A stretch of DNA of 64,000 nt from Tetramitus jugosus (Eukaryota; Heterolobosea; Eutetramitea; Acrasida; Vahlkampfiidae). This document shows positions 42,569 through 52,965 of this stretch, in pieces (position 1 is the first letter of the stretch; each line of letters begins with the position of its first letter). Where the stretch lies: contig OW569355.1 of the NCBI GenBank assembly GCA_937625935.1, forward strand, positions 124,001 through 188,000, given 5' to 3'. Made by a program: the position numbers and the translations under genes. The notes below the pieces were generated by a model. That model saw only the letters and a list, made by a program, of their open reading frames with translations, made no database searches and had not been told where the DNA came from.

Positions 42569-45481
42569 ATGTCACACCAGAGCAATACGGTTGCAGATAA
42601 TGATGATGGAATCACAACAACAATAACAATAACAACACTGTCTGAAGATGATAATACTCAAACAACATCACCTCCTCCACCACCACCACTTTTACCACAA
42701 CATCTCATGTATAATGATGAGAGTGAAAATAATCATAGTATATCAACTGATGGTGGTGGTTATCATACACCGACAACAATGATACCCAAACGAAAGAGAG
42801 CCATGGGTATCTATGGTCAATCCCATTCCATGTCACCCAACACTGCTTCTATTACTCCTACTTCTCTATCGTCCATTGGTACTAGTAGTAATAGTAGTAG
42901 TAGTACTAGTAGTAGTAGTACTAGTAGTAGTAGTAGTAATAGTAACACTTGTCCTTCGTCACCCATGTCTCCTACTACCACTACTACAAATCACAGTAAT
43001 TATCAAAGTATGGATCACAAGGAGAGCAGCACTACTAGTAGTACTTTCAATAATCATAACAGTAATAATAACAGTAATAGTAATAATAACAGTAATAGTA
43101 ATAGTAATAGTAATAGTAATAGTAATAGTAATAGTAATAATAGTAATAATAATAATATGGAAGAAAATTCATCCATTCATCGAATTGGTCAAGTTGTTGT
43201 CGAATCAGATCGTGACTATGATCTCATGCGAACCATTCAGAGAGGTATTCGAAGATTGTTTCGATTGGACTGTTCCTTTCCCACCATACCCAAACTAGAA
43301 TACGCTGCTGCTTCTTCTTCACGCTCCACTACTAATACTAATACTACTGCTTCTGGTAGTAGTATAGGGTTGAATGGTAATGCAAACACTCATCATCATA
43401 ACAGTAATCACAATTATTACAATGGAGAGAGAATTCAGGGATTGATATGGGATGATTTTCAAGATGATACGACGTTTCAGTTCAGAGACACGCACTGTGA
43501 AGTCAAATTTCTGTGTCCCATTGTCTTTATGAAAATTCGAAGCAAGTTCAACATTGATCCCGTGAATTTTGAGAAGCAGTTGGGTGGTATGGCAGGTGCG
43601 TTCACTCGGATGGGCACACCAGGCAAGAGTGGAGCCTTCTTCTTCTATTGTCCCTCTATGCAATATTTGTTGAAGAGTGTGAGTGATGAGGAGTGTGCAT
43701 TCTTGTTGGACATGTTGCCAAATTATACGAGGCATGTGAGTTGCAACTCGCACACTCTCCTGTCCAATTTTCTGTCCTTTTTCGAAGTGACAACCACAAC
43801 GAATCAAAAGTTTCGATTCGTTGTCATGAACAATGTATTCTTTACAAATTTGCCAATGCACAGGAGGTATGACCTCAAGGGATCCACTGCCGGACGTGCT
43901 GCAAGTGACTTAGAGAAGAAAAAGAAGAGCCCCATACTCAAGGACAAGGATATTGAAGTTGGTTCGATCAAATTGACCAGAGAATCCAAATTGGAGCTCT
44001 ATCAGAGACTGCGGAGCGATTGTAAATTTTTGAGAGAGAATGATATTATGGACTACAGCTTGTTACTGGGTGTGCATGATGTGGGCACAGATGAAGAGTT
44101 CGCGGATGTGTATCAGAATGTCATTCACAAGAATAACAAGAAATGGACGGGAGAGTTCCACAATTGTGTTGCATCGAGGGACGAACAGTCCATCTACTTT
44201 TTTGGCATCATTGACATTTTGCAAAAGTATAACAGCCGAAAGCTGATGGAGAAGGTAGTAAAGTCCGGTATGGAAAAGGTCAAATCGAAAATCAAGGCAA
44301 TGGATCGGAGTGAAAAGGTGTCCGTGGCCAATCCTCTAAAGTATGCACGACGATTTGAATCCTTTATCAAAATTCTGTGCTCTGAGATATCATTGGACAG
44401 CTTTAAACTGGGAAGTCAAGCCTCGTTTGAAAGATTAGACGAAGCAGAAGAATACTATAATATGGCAGTCAGAGCAAACACTCATGACTCAATGGCTCTT
44501 TTTTATCGAGCGATACTGTATTACACACAACTGGATAACAAATGGAATGCCATGCAAGACTTGCATAAGTCAATCAAGATGAATCCATCATTCTCAAATG
44601 TTCTCTGTTATCTATGGAGAGGAATGTTGCTGCATGAGCAAGGAGAGTACGACCCTGCAATCAAGGATTTCACAAAGGTGATTGAGATGAATCCCTACTG
44701 TCCAGACCCCTATTTATTGCGTGGTCTCGTCTATCACAAAGGTCTGAAACAATACACGCTAGCAGAGAGAGATTATTCAAAGAATCTGGAGATCAATCCA
44801 CAACTTATTGATCCATACGAGTTCTCAAAAATTATGACAAGATTTGGTCTGACACCATTCAATGCCTATGTTCAAAAGGGACTCTTGTACAATGACTTGA
44901 ACGAGAAAGAAAAAGCAATCTCAGAACTTAAGAAGGCACTTGATGCATCACCGAAAACCAAGGATCTGATTTACTTCGAACTGGGAAAACTGTACGAACA
45001 GCATAACAACATGATTGATGCCATGAAGTCTTACAACTGTGCGATTGAGATCAATCCCTCATTCTATCAAGCCTATTTCAATCGGGGATGTCTCAGGAAG
45101 AGTGCGAAGAATGCCGTTACTGATTTCACAAAAGTCATCGAATTATGTCCGAGTATGTTCCAGGCCTACTTCCAACGAGGTATGCTGTACAAGAATGCCT
45201 TCTTACAGTATGGCAATGCTTTGTCAGATATGGACCAGTATATCAAAGTTAAGCAAAACAATGTGAAGGCGTACATTGCCAGAGGAGAGTGCTACTACAA
45301 CTTACAGAGAGCAAAGGAAGCAGAATCAGACTTTTTAAGGGCTCTCGAACTCGATCCAAACCAACTCGAGATTTACAATCATCTCACAAATCTGTACGTT
45401 GCTCTGCCTCTACGATCGATTCAAAAAGCTCAATACTATGTTGACGCGAAATTGGCAATCATGATGCAAAATCCTGTATAA
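42569..45481 (+). CDS. Phosphatidylinositol phosphate kinase fused to TPR repeats
   Basis: The 970-residue intronless protein has a Ser/Asn-rich N-terminus (1-210). A PIPK catalytic domain follows (about 210-610). Visible are GTPGKSGAFFFY (nucleotide-binding loop), RRYDLKGSTAGR, NDIMDYSLLLGVHD and YFFGIIDILQKYNSRK, with KYARRF at the end. Eight or more tetratricopeptide repeats fill about 620-960, with consensus residues as in YDPAIKDFTKVIEMNPYCPD. PIPKs make PI(4,5)P2 or PI(3,5)P2-type lipids at membranes. The TPR tail probably recruits partners. This fusion is not the usual animal or plant layout, where MORN repeats or nothing flank the kinase. All key catalytic residues appear intact. Confidence 0.92.
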   Translation: MSHQSNTVADNDDGITTTITITTLSEDDNTQTTSPPPPPPLLPQHLMYNDESENNHSISTDGGGYHTPTTMIPKRKRAMGIYGQSHSMSPNTASITPTSLSSIGTSSNSSSSTSSSSTSSSSSNSNTCPSSPMSPTTTTTNHSNYQSMDHKESSTTSSTFNNHNSNNNSNSNNNSNSNSNSNSNSNSNSNNSNNNNMEENSSIHRIGQVVVESDRDYDLMRTIQRGIRRLFRLDCSFPTIPKLEYAAASSSRSTTNTNTTASGSSIGLNGNANTHHHNSNHNYYNGERIQGLIWDDFQDDTTFQFRDTHCEVKFLCPIVFMKIRSKFNIDPVNFEKQLGGMAGAFTRMGTPGKSGAFFFYCPSMQYLLKSVSDEECAFLLDMLPNYTRHVSCNSHTLLSNFLSFFEVTTTTNQKFRFVVMNNVFFTNLPMHRRYDLKGSTAGRAASDLEKKKKSPILKDKDIEVGSIKLTRESKLELYQRLRSDCKFLRENDIMDYSLLLGVHDVGTDEEFADVYQNVIHKNNKKWTGEFHNCVASRDEQSIYFFGIIDILQKYNSRKLMEKVVKSGMEKVKSKIKAMDRSEKVSVANPLKYARRFESFIKILCSEISLDSFKLGSQASFERLDEAEEYYNMAVRANTHDSMALFYRAILYYTQLDNKWNAMQDLHKSIKMNPSFSNVLCYLWRGMLLHEQGEYDPAIKDFTKVIEMNPYCPDPYLLRGLVYHKGLKQYTLAERDYSKNLEINPQLIDPYEFSKIMTRFGLTPFNAYVQKGLLYNDLNEKEKAISELKKALDASPKTKDLIYFELGKLYEQHNNMIDAMKSYNCAIEINPSFYQAYFNRGCLRKSAKNAVTDFTKVIELCPSMFQAYFQRGMLYKNAFLQYGNALSDMDQYIKVKQNNVKAYIARGECYYNLQRAKEAESDFLRALELDPNQLEIYNHLTNLYVALPLRSIQKAQYYVDAKLAIMMQNPV

Positions 45482-45594
45482 TGCCTGTTGTAATGAGCAT
45501 TACAACTCCGTACTAAAAAACACACCTTAATGAGCACGTAAAGAAAAATCACATAAATTATTTATTGAACTCTGCCCGATCAATACTCATTCAC

Positions 45595-46683
45595 TTATTG
45601 AGCTCCAGAATCAGCAATATTGACTCTGTCCTTGTTGTACACTTGAATCGTGTACACCTTGCCCAATTGATTCAATCCCAGTTGATTCAATGTCTTTGTT
45701 GGTTCCATCAGAACACCGTACGATGCGAACACATAGTCCTTTGGATTATATTTTCTATGATTACAGTACATGGCTTGAATCTTCTCAAACTTCATTCCAC
45801 TCTTTGCAGTGATATCACAACCAATGACTTGTTGATTCACCTTTTCTTGAATTCTTAATTTTACATCAACATTCTTCTTCTTCTTCTTCTCTTCAGAGGA
45901 TGCTTCAGTGCCACCAGACTCTGAGGAAGATGGTGCATCTGTTGTTGTTGTTGCTGCTGCTGCCGGTGAGGACGCAGAAGTAGTAGCAGAAGCAGTAGCA
46001 GTAGCAGTAGATGCATTGGATGAAGATGATGGGGATTCAGCAGTGATTGATGACTGTTGATCAACATCCTTTGATTGTTGTTGTTGCTGTGCGGATGGGG
46101 ATGATGATGCGGACACTGGTGAAGTTGAATCGACATTCACATTGGATTGTGAGGTTGTTGATGCCAACGGTGAGACTGGTGATGACACTGATGATGATGC
46201 ATCATTATTGGTGTTATTATGACTGCTACTGTTGTTGTTGTTGTTGTTGTTGTTATTGGTCACAGCAGTGGTTGGTGGTGGAATGTACACCTTGGCAGGC
46301 ACCATTCTCTCCTTTCTCTTGACCAGTCTCTGCTCCGTGTATCCATACTGTGCCAATTCACTCTCGTGCAACAGCATGACAGGGAACAACTGACTCGTCG
46401 TATCAATCTGATTCTCCTGAAGACTCTTGTTCATGACTAGAACGTGATCATGAATGACTAATCTGTACTGTTCTGGATTCTCGATACCTCTCATCTTGCA
46501 AAACTCATTGACCACTGCACTCACATTGTTCATGTTGCCGAGACGAATGGTGACAAAAGTCTTTCGGAATTTACTCTGTTCGTGACAGACTTTGATGGAA
46601 ACGAGTTTTTGTTTGATGATCATTTTAGGGTTGCTGTTGGTTGGCAAGTCATCGCCACCATTGGATACGGCAGTGGATGTCAT
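45595..46683 (-). CDS. Hypothetical protein with two ubiquitin-like segments, 362 aa
   Basis: From ATG 46683 there are two folded-looking segments. The first is about residues 22-110 (KLVSIKVCHEQSKFRKTFVT, then NEFCKMRGIENPEQYRLVIH). The second is about 280-355 (VDVKLRIQEKVNQQVIGCDI, ending GKVYTIQVYNKD). Both have the beta-strand and helix spacing of ubiquitin-like or Ras-binding domains. A 150-residue Asn/Ser/Ala/Gln-rich linker separates them. I cannot name the family. The gene is divergent from RPT6 and shares its 396-bp upstream region. Confidence 0.65.
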   Translation of the reverse strand: MTSTAVSNGGDDLPTNSNPKMIIKQKLVSIKVCHEQSKFRKTFVTIRLGNMNNVSAVVNEFCKMRGIENPEQYRLVIHDHVLVMNKSLQENQIDTTSQLFPVMLLHESELAQYGYTEQRLVKRKERMVPAKVYIPPPTTAVTNNNNNNNNNSSSHNNTNNDASSSVSSPVSPLASTTSQSNVNVDSTSPVSASSSPSAQQQQQSKDVDQQSSITAESPSSSSNASTATATASATTSASSPAAAATTTTDAPSSSESGGTEASSEEKKKKKNVDVKLRIQEKVNQQVIGCDITAKSGMKFEKIQAMYCNHRKYNPKDYVFASYGVLMEPTKTLNQLGLNQLGKVYTIQVYNKDRVNIADSGAQ

Positions 46684-47079
46684 TTGATACGTCTTTTTTT
46701 TCTGTCTTGGTTTTTTTGTTTGTGACAATCGGTGAAATCTGTCAACTGTCGGGCGATAGTCCGAAGATGTTGACGGAATGAAGGACAGAATCATTGGGAA
46801 GGGTGAAGGGTGTTGTGGAATGAGAAAGGCAAAGATTGGACCATTCCTTGGAGTAAATCAGAGAATGATAGAAGTTATGGTACGTACCATAACTCTGACC
46901 CTGGTTTTTCGGACTATTGACGCAGAAATTCAAAACTGAATCGAAAATTGAATTTGTAAAGTGACGCAATTCTAGGTAAAAATAGATCGATTTGTGATCA
47001 TACATGAACACAAGCTTCAGGAAAGAAAACACAAGAGAGCAAAAAAGAAGCAAGAAACAACAACTCACTTGATTCAACA
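46684..47079. promoter_or_regulatory. Bidirectional upstream region with a perfect 22-bp palindrome
   Basis: The 396-bp gap lies between the divergent hypothetical gene and RPT6. At 46872-46893 AGTTATGGTAC is followed directly by its reverse complement GTACCATAACT. The palindrome is about 187 bp upstream of the RPT6 ATG. Such a site would suit a homodimeric transcription factor, but none is known to me with this sequence. Confidence 0.6.
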
Positions 47080-48654
47080 ATGGCGTCTGCAACAACAATA
47101 GAAAAATCAGAACACGAGGGTATCCGATCTTACTATATCAGCAAGATTGACGAGAAGGAAATTTTGCTCAGAGACAAGAAGGAAAATTTGAGACGTTTGC
47201 AAGCTCAGAGAAATGAATTGAACTCTAGAGGTACGATCGCATATTCACAGCAACTTTTTCAAGTGTGAGCACACACAGCCATCCACAGACATCACAACTG
47301 TAGTTTGGGCTGACTCGCACAAAAACAAGAACCAACACAATACTGACTCTCATTCTCTCTCTTTTTTCTATATGTGTCTTATTTGCATACATGCCTGATA
47401 TGATATTATTCGAATATATGTATGCGTTCATTACTACCTCTATGCTATTCTGTTGCTTCATGTCAACAACACAGTGCGTCTCCTCAAGGAAGAATTGCAC
47501 ATGCTTCAGGAACCTGGCAGCTATGTTGGTGAAGTTGTCAAAGTCATGGGCAAGAAGAAGGTGTTGGTCAAGGTGAACCCCGAGGGCAAATACGTTGTTG
47601 ATATCGACAAGGCAATCGACATTACAAAACTGACACCAAACACTCGTGTGGCTCTGCGAAATGATTCCTACATGCTGCACAAGGTGCTACCAAACAAGGT
47701 TGATCCACTTATCAGTCTCATGAAGGTCGAAAAAGTGCCTGATGCAACATATGAGATGGTTGGTGGTCTGGACAAGCAGATTAAGGAAGTCAAGGAAGTT
47801 ATCGAATTGCCAATCAAGCATCCAGAGTTGTTTGACAGCTTGGGTATCGCACAGCCAAAGGGAGTGATCATGTACGGTCCACCGGGCACTGGAAAGGTTT
47901 GTTTTTTTTCGTCATGTACTTTTTGTCCTTGCATTGAATGTACCTTTGACTCACGCTTTATACACACATACATGCTGCATGCACACGCACACCATTCATG
48001 AACACTCACACATAATAGACCTTGTTGGCCAGAGCAGTGGCACATCACACTGATTGTACATTTATTCGTGTCTCTGGATCCGAACTGGTTCAAAAGTATA
48101 TTGGTGAGGGATCGAGAATGGTGAGAGAATTGTTCGTCATGGCACGTGAACACGCACCTTCCATTATCTTCATGGATGAGATTGATAGTATTGGCAGTTC
48201 TCGTATCGAAGCTGGCAGCGGTGGTGGTGACTCTGAGGTGCAACGTACCATGTTGGAGTTGTTGAATCAGTTGGACGGTTTCGAAGCAACATCGAGCATC
48301 AAGGTTATCATGGCAACGAATCGTCTCGATATTTTGGACCCTGCACTGTTGAGACCTGGACGTATCGATAGAAAGATTGAGTTCCCTCATCCGACCGAGG
48401 AGGCCAGATTGGACATTTTGAAGATTCACAGCAGAAGAATGAATCTTACCAGAGGTATCAACTTGAAGAAGGTGGCCGATAAGTTGTCTGGTGCATCAGG
48501 TGCCGAAATTAAGGCCACGTGCACAGAAGCCGGTATGTTTGCTCTGAGAGAGCGACGTGTCCATGTCAATCAAGAAGACTTGGAGATGGCTGTGGCCAAG
48601 GTGATGAAGAGAGGAGAGGAGCGCAACATGAGTATAAGGAAACTATTCCGTTAA
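47080..48654 (+). CDS. RPT6: 26S proteasome ATPase RPT6 (PSMC5)
   Basis: Exons 47080-47230, 47475-47896 and 48019-48654 join across introns of 244 and 122 bp (donors GTACGA and GTTTGT, phases 1 and 0), giving 402 residues. The order is an N-terminal coiled coil ([17 protein letters not shown]), an OB domain, then an AAA+ module. The latter has GPPGTGK (Walker A, with the second intron directly after its Lys), IIFMDEID (Walker B) and the arginine-finger region RPGRIDRK. The C-terminus ends IRKLFR. RPT6 is one of six ATPases that unfold substrates for the 20S core. Length and sequence are close to family norms. Confidence 0.96.
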
Positions 48655-48785
48655 ACAACAATCAACGTTTACTTGTGTATGTTTTGTGCTTGAGGATCTG
48701 TACAGTAACACAATACATTTTATATCTATAAACACTAAAATAATGTATCACCTGATCCACCCACCACCATTGGTCATTGTTATTA

Positions 48786-49607
48786 TTATTCATCAACGTC
48801 TGCCTTTTTGTAAATGACTTCAGTCTTATTGTCGTGCTGTGCGGCCCATCTGGCAGCAGCAAAGAAAAAGTCACTCAAACGATTCAAGTAGATCTGAACG
48901 ACCACATCGGTGCAACCGTCTCTCACAAGAGGCACCACACTTCTCTCTGCTCTTCTGCACACAGTTCTCACAACATGCAGCTGACTTGCACTCAATCCAC
49001 CACTCGGCAAAATAAAGTTCTTGAGAGGAGGCAACTCCGAATCCAATTCATCAATCCACTTTTCAATGACGGTAACATTCTGATCACTGAATTGTGTGCG
49101 GCGCAACTTGTTTTCGTTTCTTGTAGTATCGATTGGTGTAGCAATGCACGATCCAATGTCTAACAATCGACTCTGGATCACTTCCAACTTGTCTGTCAGA
49201 GTCTGATTGTTTGCCTGGTTGCAAAATTCACATGCAAGTCCAATGTGAGCATTCATTTCATCCACGTGGCCCAGTGCTTCAAAAATCACATCGTCTTTTG
49301 GTTTTCTCTTTCCATTGTAGAGACTTGATTCACCACGATCACCAGTCTTTGTGTACAGCATGCTCTTCTTGAGAGTCTTTGTTTGTTCTGCTTCCTCGAG
49401 GTGGTTTTCTTGTTGTTCTTGTTGTTGGCTCATGGTGTTGATGGCAGTTGTCGATATGTTTTTCAGTTTTTGATCAAATTGTTTTGAAATCATCAATGGA
49501 ATATTGGTGCATGTGTGGGTGAAGCTTGAGAAGAGTTTGGGTTGCTGTTGGTGAGAACAGCTGCGACACTTCTGACTCACAAGTTTTCTTGATCCGACGA
49601 GTAGCAT
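48786..49607 (-). CDS. MMAB: Cob(I)alamin adenosyltransferase, PduO/MMAB type
   Basis: From ATG 49607 the protein has 273 residues. The first 60 are basic and Ser/Thr-rich, fitting a mitochondrial targeting peptide. The catalytic domain has the ATP-binding motif YTKTGDRGESSLYNGKRKPK, then VDEMNAHIGLA, FILPSGGLSASQLHVVRTVC and the signature RRAERSV, followed by YLNRLSDFFFAAARWA. The enzyme makes adenosylcobalamin for methylmalonyl-CoA mutase. Its presence implies a vitamin B12-dependent propionate route in mitochondria. The gene is intronless. The frame is open upstream without ATG. Confidence 0.94.
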   Translation of the reverse strand: MLLVGSRKLVSQKCRSCSHQQQPKLFSSFTHTCTNIPLMISKQFDQKLKNISTTAINTMSQQQEQQENHLEEAEQTKTLKKSMLYTKTGDRGESSLYNGKRKPKDDVIFEALGHVDEMNAHIGLACEFCNQANNQTLTDKLEVIQSRLLDIGSCIATPIDTTRNENKLRRTQFSDQNVTVIEKWIDELDSELPPLKNFILPSGGLSASQLHVVRTVCRRAERSVVPLVRDGCTDVVVQIYLNRLSDFFFAAARWAAQHDNKTEVIYKKADVDE

Positions 49608-49693
49608 GTTGTGTGTTTGTTTGTGTGGAGAAGAGAATAGGATACAGGAGATTAAGTACACCACGGGGTTGAGAGTAACAAAATCCTCTCTTT

Positions 49694-52207
49694 TTACTCT
49701 CCAAAAATTTCATGTAGTGGCTGAGGACTACAAACACCATTGTCAATATTGGATTCCGCAAGAGATATCATACGATCCACAAAGAAATAACTCTGGTGGG
49801 TTCTCTGACCAGACAGTAGCAGTGACTTGACAGCTTTGTAATGGTCAATTGCTTCCGAGAAGGAATAATTCAGGAATGCGTCACGTGCAGTCATCAACTT
49901 ATCTTCAATAGCAATCGTGTCTTGATCAGCTTCTTCTCTAGGGCAAATGGGGCGATATACTCGAATCGGATTGTTGTTTCGACCTCGGACTGCCACATAG
50001 GCCACATACTCACACACGAATGCATGCTTCACCAGTTCAAACGTTTCTTCACCAATCAAAATATTCGTACCAAATTCCTTGTTTAGAGCCTCGAGTCTCT
50101 GCGCGCAGTTGACTGAGTCACCAAGTGCTGTAAAGTTCAATCGACGAGAGCTTCCACAGTTGCCCACGAGTGCATTTCCACTGTTGATTCCAATACGAAT
50201 CTGAAGCTCTGGCAATCCCTGTTCTCTCCACATCTCACGCAGTTCAATCATTTTGTTCTGGCAGTTGCATGCAGCTTGGCATACAGATAGCGCATGAGCC
50301 TGCCGATCGATCCACAGTGCCATAATGCAATCACCGATATACTTATCAACTAGTCCATTGTCATCCTCAATAATTGAGCTAATCTCTTCAAAATAGTCTC
50401 CGACGACTTCCAGCAATTTGGATAATTCCTGGGAGTGCATCTGTGATGTGAATCCAACAATATCAGCGAACATGATCGAAATGGAGTCATAGGGTCTCAT
50501 TCCGAGTCGAGATGATGTCCTCTCAGACAAAATGTTCTGTAACACAACATCTGGCACATAGTGCTTGAACGACCGGAGTGTGTGAGTCAGTACATCGATA
50601 CTCTCCTGAATCGTGCGTATTTCGTGAAAGGGATTCGACTTCAATCCACAATATCTATCCTTCTCATATGTATCGACATCGAAATTCGACAATTTCAATA
50701 GTCGTCGCTGCATGCTATACAATGGTTGTGTAATTGCTTGTGTCACAACAAGAACAGCAATCGTACCCAGTAAGATGGACGCAAACGATACAATAATCAC
50801 AATAATAGACGATTTGAAAATGACACTCCAAAATGTCCTATGTTCTACAATGACAACCAGTATCCAGTCCAGTCCATACGCATCTCGATAGTTTAACGTT
50901 TCATAGTAATAGGTATTGGAGTTATAATCTAGTGAACCAGATCGAGTCCTGTTGTTGTCACCATATGGTGTATGTTCATTGTTGTTGTTTGTCATTCGTG
51001 TTTGACTGCTACGATGCCTCTCTGCACCTATAATCGCCTTAACCACACGCCTCGTTAATCCATCCTGCTCACTCATTGTCACATTCTGACCGATGAGTAC
51101 TTTGTCCTGATCCAAGGACGATGCAATCAATATGCCATTTCTGTCCATGAGGAATGCAGTGGTCGATGGAATCTGGGTGACCGATCGTTGCATGCACTGA
51201 GAGATGCGCTTGAGTGGCATTTGAGTGGCAAATATACCCTCGAGAGTGCCATTGATGGGATGATAAACTGGATAGGTCAGTGCAATTGATAAGCTCACTG
51301 TCTGATTCAGGGCACCGAGACTCATGAACGTGTCGCTCCATGTGATATGTCCCACACGCTTCGTCTTAATGTACCACGGCCTTGTGACCACAGAGTACGA
51401 TACATCTCTCCTGGACACGTTGATCGGCTGACCCAGGTCATTTGTATTGAAACTGAACAGAACATTGGGAACAGTTTCATTCTGGACAGAAACCTGATTG
51501 AATGAGTTGACCATGATGAACTCATCCTTTTCTGTGCCATAGTACACCAGATCAGTACTACCATCAAACACCTGTTTCAATCCATAGAAGAACTGTGCCA
51601 TGTCCATGTGGCGCGAACAGTTTAATCGACCTTGTTCAAGATTGGTCTTGATAATGTTAATGATTGTGGGTCCCTTTGCCATGAATTGTGACACTGAACT
51701 GAAGACGTTCTGAACAACTTGGTGTTGACCTCTGGTTCTCGCTACTTGAATCGATGATTGGCCTGCATTATAGAGCAGTAGCCACGAACAACCAATGGTC
51801 AACACACCGTGCATCAAGAACAGAATCATGAGAACGACTCGAACATTGAAGCAGCAGAGTATGGCGGATTTTGTTCTCCGACAACACGACTGCCGTTTAT
51901 CAAGAGGTAAATTTGGTTGTTCTTGTTGGTTCAATTCGTCTTGACTCCTCCTGCTGTTGTTGTTCCTGTGGAGGTTGTTGTCCGATGTCGTTATTGTTGT
52001 CGATGTTCTTGCCAAAGTGATAGAGTCATCATGGCAGCTGCTGCTACTGTCACTGAACGAGTGATTATCATTGTCGTTCAAGAGAGCGACGATTGATGTT
52101 GTGGTTGTACTTGTCCGATCATGATTCTGGGAGTGATGATAATTGTTGTTGTTGTTCTTGAGATGACAACTACTGGATGTAGTAGATGTATTCCTGCTAT
52201 GATCCAT
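49694..52207 (-). CDS. Receptor-type class III nucleotide cyclase with Cache domain
   Basis: The 837-residue protein has a low-complexity cytosolic N-terminus, a first membrane span (about 125-147, LMILFLMHGVLTIGCSWLLL), an outside Cache-type sensor region (about 150-455) and a second span (about 463-488). A HAMP-like linker precedes the catalytic domain (about 565-735). Metal-binding Asp residues are in FADIVGFT and YIGDCIMALW. The purine-recognition segment is DKYIGD plus NFTALGDSVNCAQRLE, a pattern seen in adenylyl cyclases of the bacterial type. It probably makes cAMP on ligand binding outside; the ligand is unknown. A short helical tail follows. Many amoebae and trypanosomatids carry large families of such cyclases. 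Confidence 0.9.
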   Translation of the reverse strand: MDHSRNTSTTSSSCHLKNNNNNYHHSQNHDRTSTTTTSIVALLNDNDNHSFSDSSSSCHDDSITLARTSTTITTSDNNLHRNNNSRRSQDELNQQEQPNLPLDKRQSCCRRTKSAILCCFNVRVVLMILFLMHGVLTIGCSWLLLYNAGQSSIQVARTRGQHQVVQNVFSSVSQFMAKGPTIINIIKTNLEQGRLNCSRHMDMAQFFYGLKQVFDGSTDLVYYGTEKDEFIMVNSFNQVSVQNETVPNVLFSFNTNDLGQPINVSRRDVSYSVVTRPWYIKTKRVGHITWSDTFMSLGALNQTVSLSIALTYPVYHPINGTLEGIFATQMPLKRISQCMQRSVTQIPSTTAFLMDRNGILIASSLDQDKVLIGQNVTMSEQDGLTRRVVKAIIGAERHRSSQTRMTNNNNEHTPYGDNNRTRSGSLDYNSNTYYYETLNYRDAYGLDWILVVIVEHRTFWSVIFKSSIIVIIVSFASILLGTIAVLVVTQAITQPLYSMQRRLLKLSNFDVDTYEKDRYCGLKSNPFHEIRTIQESIDVLTHTLRSFKHYVPDVVLQNILSERTSSRLGMRPYDSISIMFADIVGFTSQMHSQELSKLLEVVGDYFEEISSIIEDDNGLVDKYIGDCIMALWIDRQAHALSVCQAACNCQNKMIELREMWREQGLPELQIRIGINSGNALVGNCGSSRRLNFTALGDSVNCAQRLEALNKEFGTNILIGEETFELVKHAFVCEYVAYVAVRGRNNNPIRVYRPICPREEADQDTIAIEDKLMTARDAFLNYSFSEAIDHYKAVKSLLLSGQRTHQSYFFVDRMISLAESNIDNGVCSPQPLHEIFGE

Positions 52208-52965
52208 CTGTTGCTGTTGTTGTTGTTGTTGTTTGGGCAGGTTCTCTCTGAATGCCGGTTTTTCTGCAAAGTATTCTCTGGGGGTTCAGAATATTGTACG
52301 TGCAAGCCGTGCCGAAGAAAACTGATGTTTTCTGATTCGCTCAATGGACCGGTCTCAATCTTCCTAAAAGTTACTCGCACGAGCAATCGAATACAAAAAC
52401 TGATATTCTTTTTGTTTTAGGCAGGATCGTGTGTCGCTTCGCCAATCGCTTTAAAGCGATCTCGGTTGCAGGAATTTTCTCGGAAAAGGATCTGATCTCT
52501 TCAAGAGTCTCAAAATTCAGCATGCCAGTTGTGGAAATCGATTCCCTTTTTGTTCGTCCGCACTGGGGGAATTCTGATCCGAGCGGAATGTCAATAACCC
52601 CACATATAGAGATATTGTTATATGAAAGAGATGCTTTCTTTGTATGGGTGCGATCATTGCCCATTTTATTGGTCGGATCGGTCAAGAGACACAATGATGG
52701 TAGAGAACGCTTGCGCCATTGCCGGAGCAGAAATCATTCCAACATAAAGGAATGAGCGACAAGAGAATTTCCTGTCACCTTTTTGATTTCCGCACCAGAG
52801 ACACTTGTCTTTCGTGAGGAATAATGAATGAGGCGAGGGCCATCCTTTTTTACCTCCACAAGATGCAATCCTTTATGATACATCATGTGATCCATTTGTG
52901 TGTGTGACGGACACACACACTATATATGCATTGCTCTCTCTCTCCTATTTGAGACAAAGTCATGT
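52208..52965. other. Intergenic region between cyclase and twin-Cx9C protein
   Basis: About 760 bp. A minus-strand frame from ATG 52661 to 52371 (97 codons, with MLNFETLEEIRSFSEK) and a plus-strand frame from ATG 52524 to 52755 overlap; neither is convincing. At 52897-52919 nine-base TG/CA arms flank GACGG and could form a hairpin, followed by TATATATG. No other element is seen. Confidence 0.35.

Noticed and set aside
43319..43861. Minus-strand ORF of 180 codons inside the PIPK gene
   Set aside because: It is antisense to a clearly conserved kinase domain and has no protein-like features of its own.
47668..48429. Minus-strand ORF of 253 codons
   Set aside because: It is antisense to RPT6 exons and an intron, whose sequence is strongly conserved. 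The open frame is a shadow.
52371..52755. Overlapping small ORFs on both strands
   Set aside because: Both have some coding character, but no family, splice signal or conserved motif decides between them.
52897..52919. Hairpin of TG/CA repeats
   Set aside because: Simple dinucleotide runs form such inverted repeats easily, so I do not treat it as a terminator or regulatory site.
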